Part shown: positions 9,449 through 18,598 of the stretch, in pieces
How the letters are laid out: every line of letters begins with the position of its first letter
How positions within the stretch are numbered: position 1 is the first letter of the stretch
Assembly (NCBI RefSeq): GCF_963677315.1
Contig: NZ_OY781940.1
Location: 124,001-188,000, forward strand
Direction of reading: 5' to 3'
Length of the DNA stretch: 64,000 nt
From: an uncultured Sphaerochaeta sp.
GTDB taxonomy: Bacteria > Spirochaetota > Spirochaetia > Sphaerochaetales > Sphaerochaetaceae
Notes under the pieces: model-generated
Told to the model about the DNA's origin: nothing
Databases searched by the model: none
What the model saw: only the letters and a program-made list of their open reading frames with translations
Made by a program: the position numbers and the translations under genes

Positions 9449-10900
9449 ATGCAGATCAGCGCACTAACAACCGACTTCTATGAGTTGACCATGATGCAGG
9501 GCTACTTCTCGAATAAGCATAACCCGAATGTAGTCTTCGATATGTTCTACCGTACAAACCCATTTGAGGGAGGGTATGTGGTTTTTGCAGGTCTCCATGA
9601 ATTGATAGACAAGCTTGAATCAATATGCTTCAGCGAAGAGGATATCGCGTATCTTGAAAGCTTGGGTAAGTTCACTCCTGACTTTCTCTCCTATCTGGCA
9701 GACTATCGCTTCAAAGGGGATCTGTATGCCATGGAAGAAGGTACGGTGGTCTTTCCAGGAGAGCCGCTGCTCCGCATCCATACCGACCTGATCGAGGCAC
9801 AGTTGATTGAGGGGTTGTTGCTCAACACCCTCAATTTCCAGAGCCTTATTGCTACAAAAGCCTCCAGAATGTCTCTTGCAAGCAAACAGGGACTTCTGAT
9901 GGAGTTCGGCCTGAGAAGAGCACAAGGCAGTGATGGTGCGCTTTCAGCCAGCAGGGCTGCATTCATTGGTGGCTGCCAGGTCACCAGCAATACCCTTGCA
10001 GGAAAGCAGTACAACATCCCGGTTGCAGGAACCATGGCCCACTCATGGATCATGAGTTTCTCTAGCGAGCTGGAGTCCTTCCGTGCCTACGCAGAGCTCT
10101 ATCCTGACAACACGGTGCTCTTGATCGACACCTATGATACGCTTGGCTCCGGCATAGACAATGCCATCATCGTTGGATTGGAACAGAAGCAAAAAGGAAA
10201 GAAGATTGGGGTGAGAATCGACAGTGGGGACCTCTCCTACCTCCCTCGAGTTATCAGAAAACGATTGGATGCAGCAGGACTTGATGATGCAACCATCGTG
10301 GTCTCAAACGACTTGACTGAGGCGATTGTGCAAACCCTGGTTCTTGATGGGGTTCCCATCGACAGCTGGGGAATTGGGACGCATCTGGTCACCGGTGGTT
10401 CACAGTCCTCCTTGAATGGGGTGTATAAACTTGCTGCAAAGCAAGGAGATGATGGAGTTTTCATCCCGACCATGAAGATTTCAAATAGTTTCGAGAAGAC
10501 CACCAACCCAGGCATCAAACAGGTCTACCGCTTCAGTGATGACGAGGCTGGTTCTATTGCTGACCTGATCACACTGGATAAGGAAAAGATCACCTTGGGA
10601 AGAAAGTATGTTTTCTACCATCCTTTCGCTGAGGCTGACTTCTTTGAGATGCAGAGTAGTAGATATACCCATCTGAGACCGCTAATCAACCAGCAGATGA
10701 AGGGAGGCAAGAGATTGGGGGAGAAACCAAGCCTCCAGGAGATCCAGAGGTATGTGCAGAAGGAACTTGAAACGTTCCATAAAAGCTATTTGCGACAGAT
10801 CAACCCACATATCTACAAGGTCAGTCTCTCTGCCAAGCTGAAAAAACTGAAGATGGATCTTTTGGTTGCTCAAAGAAAGAGGACCAAGGAAGGACTATAG
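9449..10900 (+). CDS. pncB: Nicotinate phosphoribosyltransferase
   Basis: Forms nicotinate mononucleotide from nicotinate and PRPP in NAD salvage. The N-terminus has TDFYELTMMQGYF and later GGYVVFAGL, both typical. The phosphate-binding region includes RIDSGDLSYL and GIGTHLVTGG. The 483 residues are the expected length. It is in line with serS and overlaps the end of the convergent GyrI-like gene by 6 bases. Confidence 0.93.
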   Translation: MQISALTTDFYELTMMQGYFSNKHNPNVVFDMFYRTNPFEGGYVVFAGLHELIDKLESICFSEEDIAYLESLGKFTPDFLSYLADYRFKGDLYAMEEGTVVFPGEPLLRIHTDLIEAQLIEGLLLNTLNFQSLIATKASRMSLASKQGLLMEFGLRRAQGSDGALSASRAAFIGGCQVTSNTLAGKQYNIPVAGTMAHSWIMSFSSELESFRAYAELYPDNTVLLIDTYDTLGSGIDNAIIVGLEQKQKGKKIGVRIDSGDLSYLPRVIRKRLDAAGLDDATIVVSNDLTEAIVQTLVLDGVPIDSWGIGTHLVTGGSQSSLNGVYKLAAKQGDDGVFIPTMKISNSFEKTTNPGIKQVYRFSDDEAGSIADLITLDKEKITLGRKYVFYHPFAEADFFEMQSSRYTHLRPLINQQMKGGKRLGEKPSLQEIQRYVQKELETFHKSYLRQINPHIYKVSLSAKLKKLKMDLLVAQRKRTKEGL

Positions 10901-11464
10901 TTCTCGTACAGGAAGTCGGAGCAGGGTTTTCAAATCGTCCCGGATCTTCCTTTTAGGATGGTCAAGGTAGATTTCACGGTGAGACCTTCCACTACGTACT
11001 AAATTGTGCTCCTTGCAATACGCATTCATCATCTGGAAACTTTTTCCTTCAAAGTTGAATGGACCTGAATGGAGAAGCGTAACACACAGTCCATCCTCAA
11101 TACTGGAGCGATAGAGATCCAAGGTAGGGGTACCTTGCTTGAAGGCCAACTCATCCCTGGCTTCCTCAAACATTGACTCTGTCACTCCTTGAGGCTCCAC
11201 TATCATTGCCGACCAACTCCATGGTTCCCGATTCTCAATTTCCTGTGCCGTCCATACGCACTCCAAAAAAGGAGTCTCCACCACCCCAACCCGGTTGCAG
11301 AGAAGGTCATGCAAGGAAAAAAGCAACTGGGTAGCAAGCGTGTACCCTTCTTCATTCGAGTTTCCCTCACCATCAATGATCAGATACGGAACCGAGGGAA
11401 CAATAACCAAGGAAGGAGTCTCTTTTGCTTTATAGAGAGACTTTCGCCCTACTCCAATACCCAT
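10895..11464 (-). CDS. GyrI-like small-molecule binding domain protein
   Basis: A 189-residue stand-alone protein of the GyrI-like family. The N-terminal part has VPYLIIDGEGNSNEEGY and the C-terminus has HREIYLDHPKRK, a pairing typical of free-standing GyrI-like proteins that bind hydrophobic cations or small ligands. It has no DNA-binding domain. It lies 9 bases after the amidase and is the last gene of the proA operon. The ligand is unknown. Confidence 0.72.
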   Translation of the reverse strand: MGIGVGRKSLYKAKETPSLVIVPSVPYLIIDGEGNSNEEGYTLATQLLFSLHDLLCNRVGVVETPFLECVWTAQEIENREPWSWSAMIVEPQGVTESMFEEARDELAFKQGTPTLDLYRSSIEDGLCVTLLHSGPFNFEGKSFQMMNAYCKEHNLVRSGRSHREIYLDHPKRKIRDDLKTLLRLPVREL

Positions 11465-11473
11465 GACTACCTC

Positions 11474-12220
11474 CTACAAGCATTCTTCTACTGCTTGGGC
11501 CAAGATCTGGGCCATTCTTTGCCTCCACTGGGGAGACACCAGGTTTCTCGCATCCTCTTCATTGGAAAGAAAGCCAACCTCCACCAATACCGCAGGCATT
11601 CTGGAGCCATTGAGCACCCAAAGGTCACGTTCTTTTATACCACGATTACGACTGGTCACCAACGAACCGTTCAGGGCCTGCTCGAAAACAGAAGCGACCA
11701 CCAGGTTCCGCTGATTCAGCAGCCGGTTCAAGGAGAGTTGGGAGTGTGACGCAAAGAGAGGGATATTCTCAATCGGGGTGTAGGCGTCAAGCAACGTCAC
11801 CCGCTTATCCTGTTCCTTCGTCAGTATCTCAAAACCCGTAGCCTGATTGCTTGAAGCACTGTTCACATGAATGGAAATAAAAAGGGAACTTGTTTGCGGT
11901 TGGAGATGAGTCCTATAGGCGATACTACATCGCTCTTCCAGAGAGAGGAATTCATCATCCGAGCGAGTCATGACAAGCTGTAAATGGGGGTGGGAGACTG
12001 CCAACAAGGCATGAAGACGTTTGGCTATGTCCAAGGTAAGATCTTTCTCGTAAATGGTACCACCAGCAAAACTCCATGCATTGGTTGCCCCTGGATCATG
12101 TCCTCCGTGGCCTGCATCAATGATTACCGTTCCCAAGGGGTAAGAGAACGGATCAGCTGCACCAAACAACCCCAGCGAGGCCACCATGAGGAGAAGGATG
12201 ATCAGAATCTGACGTTTCAC
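11474..12220 (-). CDS. N-acetylmuramoyl-L-alanine amidase (Amidase_3)
   Basis: Secreted zinc amidase that cuts the lactyl-peptide bond of peptidoglycan. After a signal peptide (VKRQILIILLLMVASLGLFGAA) comes IDAGHGGHDPGA with the first Zn ligand, then IYEKDLTLDIA with the Glu, ISIHVNSA with another His, and VEVGFLSNEED near the end. GTG 12220 is chosen: AAGGAGG is just upstream, the GTG overlaps the previous stop as GTGA, and it opens directly on the signal peptide. This gives 248 residues. Confidence 0.88.
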   Translation of the reverse strand: MKRQILIILLLMVASLGLFGAADPFSYPLGTVIIDAGHGGHDPGATNAWSFAGGTIYEKDLTLDIAKRLHALLAVSHPHLQLVMTRSDDEFLSLEERCSIAYRTHLQPQTSSLFISIHVNSASSNQATGFEILTKEQDKRVTLLDAYTPIENIPLFASHSQLSLNRLLNQRNLVVASVFEQALNGSLVTSRNRGIKERDLWVLNGSRMPAVLVEVGFLSNEEDARNLVSPQWRQRMAQILAQAVEECL

Positions 12221-13137
12221 ACATCCTCCTTGGGCCATTGGCTGCACAGGGTATGGAAATCGAGTTTCTGTAACCATACCATCCGCTTCTTTACTTCATC
12301 GTTATAGACTTCCTTGTCGACATACCCTTTGTATCGTTTTGCGACATTCTTTCCCTTGATTTGCTGTACGCTCAGAGCTTTGGTATAACAACGCTGGAAC
12401 CCCTGGGTCTCACTACGGTCCTCGATCACACTCTCTCGGTCAGGGACCTGCATCATCAGACTGCTGTTGAGGGCAAGATCATACCCATAGAGGTGGCAGC
12501 GTAATCCCCAATCGAGGGCTTGCCAGTACTCGCTGTGTATTTCCTCATCAAATCCCCTCAGTCTTTGAAACAGTGCCCTGTCATAGAGGCCAAGGCAGGA
12601 GATGGGATAAAGTGTTGAACGAATGACAGACGGATCGGGAGAAGGAAAATCAGAGTCAGGGTCCAGCTCCCGCTCAGTAAGGCGGGGAATTCTGAGACAG
12701 GGAATTATTTCCCGTTTGGCATTTGCGATAACCGCTCCGAACGCTGCAGGATGATCTCCCTCACTCATAGCGGAAAATAGAAAGGAACCATCGAATTTCA
12801 CGAGCAATAGATCGCTTCTCACGATTAGGAATAGATTTGAATGGCACTCATTTGCAACCGCATTTACCTTCTCACCGGTAAAGGCGTGAGTGGCAAATAC
12901 CAGGAAGGTAACATCCTTATACTCTTGTTGCATGGCAAGGATATCAAATCGACCCTCTTGTGTTACGACATGTAGACTGTAATTCATCTCCTGTACATAC
13001 CAGTCCAAGGCCTCCTTCAACTGTTCAGGAGTACCGGTATCGAGAATCCCGATGGCAAGCTGTTCAATGTTGTGCAACTGATTGATTCGCTTGCCAATCT
13101 CTTGTTTTCTCCGATAGATCCGATAGTTAGTCATCAT
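12217..13137 (-). CDS. Glycosyltransferase family 2-like protein
   Basis: A 306-residue cytoplasmic protein. The C-terminal half resembles the acceptor part of GT2 enzymes: CLGLYDRALFQRLRGFDEEI, then a WQALDWGLRCHLYGYDLAL segment. A clear DXD metal motif is not seen, so catalytic activity is uncertain. Acceptor and donor sugars are unknown. It sits between proB and the amidase with short overlaps, suggesting an envelope-related role within the same transcript. ATG 13137 and ATG 13134 are both possible starts. Confidence 0.55.
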   Translation of the reverse strand: MMTNYRIYRRKQEIGKRINQLHNIEQLAIGILDTGTPEQLKEALDWYVQEMNYSLHVVTQEGRFDILAMQQEYKDVTFLVFATHAFTGEKVNAVANECHSNLFLIVRSDLLLVKFDGSFLFSAMSEGDHPAAFGAVIANAKREIIPCLRIPRLTERELDPDSDFPSPDPSVIRSTLYPISCLGLYDRALFQRLRGFDEEIHSEYWQALDWGLRCHLYGYDLALNSSLMMQVPDRESVIEDRSETQGFQRCYTKALSVQQIKGKNVAKRYKGYVDKEVYNDEVKKRMVWLQKLDFHTLCSQWPKEDV

Positions 13138-14251
13138 CGCTTAACAACACCAAGTCCTCAGGGCGGAAGATCACACCCTTATGCCCTTCTTTGATAATCT
13201 TATGGATGTCCTTGCTGCTATGGCCAGCCACTGCAGCTATCTCAGTACTATTATAGTAAGGGACAGCCTTCGCAAAGGGTTTCCCATCGTTTGTACAGAT
13301 CTGCACTACATCGCCGGCACCAAAAACTCCTTCCACTGATACAATACCCTTGGGGAGCAGGCTCTTCTTCGCAATAAGCGCCTTTTTCGCCCCATCATCA
13401 ATCACAATGGATCCGAGATGGGAGTTATAGAGAATCCAACGTTGCCGTTGGCTCAATCGTTTCACACTGTGTATGCACGTGCCTATCACCTCGCCGGTCA
13501 GAAGACGGGAAAGTACGGTCTCTTCATAACCACTGGCAATAATGGTGGTACAACCAGCCATTCTCGCTATCTTTGCAGCAAGCAGCTTTGTTTTCATTCC
13601 TCCAGTTGAATGCGTAGAACCAGCTCCTCCGGCATAGGAAAGGATGGTAGCATCAAGGGAAGTGATGTCACTAAGCAACACTGCTTCCTTATCTTTCTTC
13701 GGATCAGCAGTGTATAACCCGGTAATATCGGTGAGGATGACCAAAAGATCTGCATCGATCTTGCTGGCAACCATGGCGCTCATCCTGTCATTGTCAACAA
13801 AGGCTGTTCCAATCTCAGCGGTACTTACCACATCGTTCTCGTTGAAAATCGGGATTACCCCAAGGTCCAACAACGTAAAGACGCTGTTCCTGAGATTCAC
13901 GTAGGTAAGACGGTTGTTCAGATCATTACGTGTTAAAAGGATCTGGGAACATACCATTCCATGTCGCTTGAAGGAACGGCGATAGCTGGACATGAGCAGA
14001 GGCTGTCCTATGGACGCACAAGCCTGACGCATCGGTACCTGTTTGACGGGTCCCTTGAGCGAGAGCTCCTTTGCTCCCATTCCGATTGCTCCACTGGAGA
14101 CCAAGAGCACCTGATACCCAAGCGATCGCAACTGAGCCAATTGATCGACTATTACATCGATGCAACCCTCATCAATTCCACTCTCACAACTGAGCAGATT
14201 GGTTCCTACTTTTACCACGACCCTGCGTACTGATGAAAAGTCCCTCATCAT
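13127..14251 (-). CDS. proB: Glutamate 5-kinase
   Basis: First step of proline synthesis, making glutamyl phosphate. The amino-acid kinase domain begins VVKVGTNLL and has LVSSGAIGMGA, and the glycine-rich GGAGSTHSTGGMKTK. A C-terminal PUA domain follows (from about residue 275), giving the long 374-residue form. ATG 14251 overlaps the proA stop as ATGA. PUA domains in ProB are linked to proline feedback and RNA-like folds; the exact control here is unknown. Confidence 0.94.
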   Translation of the reverse strand: MMRDFSSVRRVVVKVGTNLLSCESGIDEGCIDVIVDQLAQLRSLGYQVLLVSSGAIGMGAKELSLKGPVKQVPMRQACASIGQPLLMSSYRRSFKRHGMVCSQILLTRNDLNNRLTYVNLRNSVFTLLDLGVIPIFNENDVVSTAEIGTAFVDNDRMSAMVASKIDADLLVILTDITGLYTADPKKDKEAVLLSDITSLDATILSYAGGAGSTHSTGGMKTKLLAAKIARMAGCTTIIASGYEETVLSRLLTGEVIGTCIHSVKRLSQRQRWILYNSHLGSIVIDDGAKKALIAKKSLLPKGIVSVEGVFGAGDVVQICTNDGKPFAKAVPYYNSTEIAAVAGHSSKDIHKIIKEGHKGVIFRPEDLVLLSDDD

Positions 14252-15576
14252 AGAACCTCTTCACCAAGCATTGACGGCCCATCCAAGGGCAAGTCCTGAT
14301 GGGAAAAACTCCGACCCCCATCCTTGGTATAGGAGGAAACCACCTGGCCACTCCCCCTGACGAGATATTTGGTTGTCATCAGTCCTTCCAAGCCAACAGG
14401 TCCCCGTGCATGGATCTTTGCCGTACTGATGCCAACCTCGGATCCAAGGCCGAAGCGGAACCCATCAGCAAATCTGGTGGAACAATTGGCAAAGACATCT
14501 GCTGAATCAACACCGGTAAAGAAAGTTCTCACCGAGTCATCATCTTCACTGACAATGGCATCACTGTGATGCGAACCGTAGGTTTCAATATGGTTGATCG
14601 CCTCTGAGAGGGATTCCACTACATGGATATTGATTTCCAGGGCTAGGTATTCTTTCTTCCAATCCCCTTCCTGATAGGGGATACAGTCAATACTCTTACA
14701 GGTCTGCTCATCCCCATGGATGATAACCCCAGCCTCAGAGAAACGCTCTGCAAGCAAAGGAAGGACGCGAGGAGCTATTTCTTTATGCACCAAAACTGTC
14801 TCAATGGCATTACAGGCTGCAGGGTATTGGGTCTTTGCATCAAAGGCAATTTCCACTGCCTTGGTGATATCAGCCTTGGCATCAATGTAGAGGTGGCAAA
14901 TCCCATCAGCATGCCCCAATACGGGGATGGAGGTATTATCCATGACGTAGCGTACAAAGGCATTGGAACCACGTGGGATCAAGAGGTCAATATCCCCTTC
15001 CATGCCCAGCATCGTATCAACATCACTATGGCTTTCCAGCAACAAAAGCCATTCAGATCCAAGTCTGGAGGACTCACAGCTTTTCTTGATTGATTCCACC
15101 AGGACAGTATTGGTCTGGAATGCTTCCTTTCCGCCCTTGAGAATGATGCCATTGCCACTCTTGAGGCAGAGTGATGCAATCTGGATCAAGGCATCTGGTC
15201 GTGCTTCAAAAATCATACCTATGACGCCGATCGGAACGACAATCTGTTCGAGCAGAAGCCCTTCATCAAGCTCTCTTCGTTGCTTGATGCTGCCTATTGG
15301 ATCTGGAAGGGAGGCTACTTGTTCCAACCCAAGCAGGGATGTATGCAGCTTCTCATCATTGAAAACCAGTCGTTTCACCAGGGCTTCTCTCTGCCCTGAT
15401 TCTTTCGCTTGGAGAATATCTCTCTCATTCGCATCCTTGATGGATTCCCAGTCACGACGCAAACCCTCCCCGATCATTTGGAGAAGCTGGTTGCGTTCTT
15501 TTTCCGTACTGGAGGCGAGGCGTTTGGCACTCTTTCTCAGTGAACGAATGCTCTGTTGCAAGTATGTTGATTCCAT
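14248..15576 (-). CDS. proA: Gamma-glutamyl phosphate reductase
   Basis: NADPH-dependent second step of proline synthesis, in the aldehyde dehydrogenase superfamily. The catalytic Cys is in YPAACNAIETVLVH near residue 253. The cofactor region has GVIGMIFEARPDA and GNGIILKGGKEA. The 442 residues are slightly longer than the E. coli enzyme. It is first in the operon proA-proB-glycosyltransferase-amidase-GyrI-like, read from the shared 150-base intergenic region with the ABC importer. Confidence 0.94.
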   Translation of the reverse strand: MESTYLQQSIRSLRKSAKRLASSTEKERNQLLQMIGEGLRRDWESIKDANERDILQAKESGQREALVKRLVFNDEKLHTSLLGLEQVASLPDPIGSIKQRRELDEGLLLEQIVVPIGVIGMIFEARPDALIQIASLCLKSGNGIILKGGKEAFQTNTVLVESIKKSCESSRLGSEWLLLLESHSDVDTMLGMEGDIDLLIPRGSNAFVRYVMDNTSIPVLGHADGICHLYIDAKADITKAVEIAFDAKTQYPAACNAIETVLVHKEIAPRVLPLLAERFSEAGVIIHGDEQTCKSIDCIPYQEGDWKKEYLALEINIHVVESLSEAINHIETYGSHHSDAIVSEDDDSVRTFFTGVDSADVFANCSTRFADGFRFGLGSEVGISTAKIHARGPVGLEGLMTTKYLVRGSGQVVSSYTKDGGRSFSHQDLPLDGPSMLGEEVL

Positions 15577-15659
15577 AGTCAGCCCCTTATATACAGTAAG
15601 TATACACTAAACTGATTATGGGAAGCTATCAAGGTGATAAAGATTGAAGAGGTTCTGAT

Positions 15660-15686
15660 TTGCGATTGCCTTTTGAAAAGTATAAT
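15660..15686 (+). promoter_or_regulatory. Candidate promoter of the ABC importer
   Basis: A perfect TATAAT at 15681-15686 is preceded by TTGCGA at 15660-15665. The 15-base spacer is short, so the -35 assignment is weak, but the -10 box is strong. The GCAAC repeat starts 8 bases after this -10 box. Confidence 0.5.
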
Positions 15687-15694
15687 GGTAAACT

Positions 15695-15709
15695 GCAACC
15701 ATTCGCAAC
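15695..15709 (+). promoter_or_regulatory. GCAAC-N5-GCAAC direct repeat (site 1)
   Basis: GCAAC CATTC GCAAC lies between the -10 box at 15681-15686 and the ribosome site AAGGAG of the importer's first gene. It would cover or follow the transcription start, a position expected for repression. Three matching sites are found at ade, ygeW and ygfK. Confidence 0.55.
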
Positions 15710-15726
15710 AAAGGAGACCATAATTT

Positions 15727-16830
15727 ATGAAAGTTAGAACCTTAGCCTTACTACTCTGCATGATCCCAGCTTTGCTCTTTGCACAAGGGGCGGCAGAACA
15801 AGCAATACAGGAGAGTGACTACTACCAGGCAGTCGATGCAAATGGGAGAACACTCAAATTACAGGAAAAGCCATCAAAGGTTCTGATTGCAGGAAAAGCG
15901 GGTAATATGCCAGCAAATGCCTTATTTCTTTTCCCTGAAGTGACTGAGATGGAGCTTACTCTTCCCAAGACTGACCAGGGACTAGGAGATTTTTTCTCAT
16001 TCATCAGGCCCTCATTGGATGACAATCCACGTATCAGCCAGGTAGCCAGTGTGGAAGAGATTGCCAGTTACCAGAGTGATCTGGTGCTGACCAAGGCAAC
16101 CCACTTTACCTCAATTGCACAAAAGCTTGACCAACTTGGGGTACCCAATTTTACGATGAACCTGGAATCTTACGAGGATTGGAAGAGAGAGGTAGGTGAG
16201 CTTGGCAAGCTACTGAAGAACAATACAAGAGCTGCAGAAATACTTAATCTCTACGAACAGCGGCTTGATCCTATCAGGGAGACAGCCTCCTCAATCGATG
16301 CAAAGGACAAGAAACGTGTACTCCTCCTCCAGGCAAACACCGCCGACAACACCTACTCCTACAAGATTGCGCCGGATGAGTGGATGCAGACATGGATGGT
16401 CGAGACCATTGGTGCCGAGCCAGTTTGGAAAGGTGCCAACAAGGCAGCAAACGGCTGGTCTACGGTAAGTTTCGAACAGATTGCTGCTTGGGATCCTGAT
16501 ATCATTATTGTTGTGAGCTACCGTACCCCGACTGACCAATATATTGAGGCAATTTATGATTCAGAGATATGGTCAACCCTTAGAGCGGTAGAGAACAGAC
16601 AGGTAAAGGCAAGTCCCTATGATATGATGAACTATATCCAACCTGTTGCCTCATGGATCCTTGGGCTGCAGTGGATGGCTGCAGAAGTCTATCCCGAGCA
16701 CTTTTCTGCATTGAACATGCAGAATGAGGTCACCTCCTTCTACCAGGATTTCTATCATCTTACCGATGAGAAGAAGCTTGGTTTCCTGAGAGACCGCTAC
16801 AGTAATTCGGTTGCCATCAACGCACTATGA
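15727..16830 (+). CDS. ABC importer, periplasmic binding protein (FecB/BtuF type)
   Basis: Cluster-A-like binding protein of 367 residues with a signal peptide ending LLFAQGAAE, a common form in spirochaete periplasmic proteins; there is no clear lipobox. The mature part has two Rossmann-like lobes joined by a helix, as in iron-siderophore, cobalamin and molybdate/tungstate binders. The substrate cannot be read directly. Because the upstream region carries the same GCAAC repeat as the purine hydroxylase genes, molybdate or tungstate (as in the Haemophilus MolBCA importer, also FecCD type) is a reasonable inference; iron is the main alternative. AAAGGAG precedes ATG 15727. Confidence 0.8.
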   Translation: MKVRTLALLLCMIPALLFAQGAAEQAIQESDYYQAVDANGRTLKLQEKPSKVLIAGKAGNMPANALFLFPEVTEMELTLPKTDQGLGDFFSFIRPSLDDNPRISQVASVEEIASYQSDLVLTKATHFTSIAQKLDQLGVPNFTMNLESYEDWKREVGELGKLLKNNTRAAEILNLYEQRLDPIRETASSIDAKDKKRVLLLQANTADNTYSYKIAPDEWMQTWMVETIGAEPVWKGANKAANGWSTVSFEQIAAWDPDIIIVVSYRTPTDQYIEAIYDSEIWSTLRAVENRQVKASPYDMMNYIQPVASWILGLQWMAAEVYPEHFSALNMQNEVTSFYQDFYHLTDEKKLGFLRDRYSNSVAINAL

Positions 16831-17846
16831 ATGCCCATCAGCGCTATCAGGCGGAGCGTAAACGACGAACAGGACTCCTGCTAGGAATGCTGGGAGCAAC
16901 ACTGCTTCTAGCATTCCTGTTCCTCTTTGCGGGGAGGTATCCCTCTGCCGGTTTCAGATTCCCCACTGACTGGTCAACCAATGCCATGACCAGGAGTATC
17001 TTCCTGCGTATCAGGCTCCCTCGTATTGTTCTGGCCCTGCTTGCCGGTGCCATGCTCAGTGCAAGCGGGTTCACGTTCCAGATGCTGTTCTCCAATCCTT
17101 TGGTTGAACCTGGTTTCCTGGGTGTAAGCCAAGGGTCGGCCTTTGGGGCGGCATTGATGATTGTCATGGGAGTGGGATCAACCCTCTTTGTACAACTGAG
17201 TGCTACGCTCTTTGGGCTGTTGGCCTTGCTTGCATCCTACGTGCTTGCAACCCGTTTCAGGTTTGGAGGGTGGTTGTTGCGGCTGGTGCTCAGTGGAATA
17301 GCGGTGTCAGCCCTCTTCTCCAGTGCACTAGGTGTGATAAAATTGGTGGCGGAACCTACCAAGGATTTGCAAGACATTACCTTCTGGATGATGGGGGGGC
17401 TCTGGAATGCCTCCTGGGCCCAGATTCTCTCCATCCTATGGGTGGTCATCCTCAGTATGGCCATCCTCCTCGGATATAGATGGAAACTCAACCTGCTTAG
17501 TCTCCAGGAGAAGACATCTTTTTCTGTGGGAATGAACCCCAAGAGAGATAGGATCATTCTTCTGATAGTTGCCACGGTAGGGACCACGGTCACCATTTCC
17601 ATCACCGGTCTGATCGGCTGGGTTGGCTTGATCACCCCTCACCTGGGTCGTAAGTTGTTTGGTTCCGATAGTTCCACCAGCCTTCCCGGTTCCATGATCC
17701 TGGGAGCATTCTTTCTCTTGGTCTGCGATACCATAGGGAGGACCATCCTGGCTACCGAGATTCCCATTGGACTGCTCACCAGCTTCCTTGGTGCCATTAT
17801 CTTTATGATCATCCTCTCACTCAAGCACCAGGAGGGCAAAGCATGA
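16827..17846 (+). CDS. ABC importer permease, FecCD family
   Basis: Membrane subunit of 339 residues with about ten hydrophobic helices. Family marks include RLPRIVLALLAGAMLSASGF near residue 60, NPLVEPGFLGVSQGSAFGA, and GWVGLITPHLGRKLFGSDS near residue 265, which holds the coupling helix to the ATPase. It overlaps both neighbours by 4 bases (ATGA), so the three subunits are made together. Confidence 0.9.
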   Translation: MNAHQRYQAERKRRTGLLLGMLGATLLLAFLFLFAGRYPSAGFRFPTDWSTNAMTRSIFLRIRLPRIVLALLAGAMLSASGFTFQMLFSNPLVEPGFLGVSQGSAFGAALMIVMGVGSTLFVQLSATLFGLLALLASYVLATRFRFGGWLLRLVLSGIAVSALFSSALGVIKLVAEPTKDLQDITFWMMGGLWNASWAQILSILWVVILSMAILLGYRWKLNLLSLQEKTSFSVGMNPKRDRIILLIVATVGTTVTISITGLIGWVGLITPHLGRKLFGSDSSTSLPGSMILGAFFLLVCDTIGRTILATEIPIGLLTSFLGAIIFMIILSLKHQEGKA

Positions 17847-18598
17847 ACGCTTTGACGGTAAACCATCTGAGTTTTATCTACCCGAGCGGCACCAAAGCGC
17901 TCGATGATGTCTCACTCTCAGTAGAGGAAGGACAGAGTGTAGCTATCCTGGGCTCCAATGGAGCAGGTAAATCAACACTGCTCGATGTCCTGTTGGGATG
18001 GCAGAAGAGTGCACAGGTATCATTATATGGGAAACCAATCTCCTCCTATGGACGGAAGGAACTTGGCAGGACATTGGCCTTGGTTCCCCAATTTGAACAA
18101 TACAACTTCTCTTTTTCGCTGATCGATTATGTTCTGTTTGGGCGTTCCCCCTACCTTTCAGGGCTGGGAACACCAAGTGAAGTGGATGCAGAGATAGCCT
18201 ATCAGGCACTGTATGATGTGGGTTTGGCTGACTATGCAGAGAGGCATATCACCACCTTGAGCGGAGGAGAACATCAGTTGTTGCTACTTGCAAGGGCCAT
18301 TGCTCAACAGAGCTCCATGCTCTTGCTCGATGAACCTACCAGTGCATTGGACCCTGCCAACCGGAAACGTGTGCTTACCATCTTGAAGCAGTTGCATGCG
18401 AAGGGGAAGACCCTTCTGTTTACCACCCATGACGCAAACCTTGCCTACGAGCTGGCAAGCCATGTGGCCATGGTGAAGAAGGGATCTCTGCTCTGTTATG
18501 GGCCAAAAGAAGAGGTGGTCAACACTACCATGCTGACCACCCTCTATGATACCGAGCTAACCGTTGCCCAAGTCGGTACAAAAACGCTTATTTATTGA
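17843..18598 (+). CDS. ABC importer ATPase, FepC type
   Basis: Nucleotide-binding subunit of 251 residues. Walker A is GSNGAGKSTL (about residue 36), the signature is LSGGEHQLLLLARAIA (about residue 140), and Walker B is MLLLDEPTSALDP. The ABC signature GGE in place of GGQ or GGR is a mild variant. Overlaps the permease by 4 bases and the end of the convergent ade gene by 11 bases. Confidence 0.92.
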   Translation: MNALTVNHLSFIYPSGTKALDDVSLSVEEGQSVAILGSNGAGKSTLLDVLLGWQKSAQVSLYGKPISSYGRKELGRTLALVPQFEQYNFSFSLIDYVLFGRSPYLSGLGTPSEVDAEIAYQALYDVGLADYAERHITTLSGGEHQLLLLARAIAQQSSMLLLDEPTSALDPANRKRVLTILKQLHAKGKTLLFTTHDANLAYELASHVAMVKKGSLLCYGPKEEVVNTTMLTTLYDTELTVAQVGTKTLIY

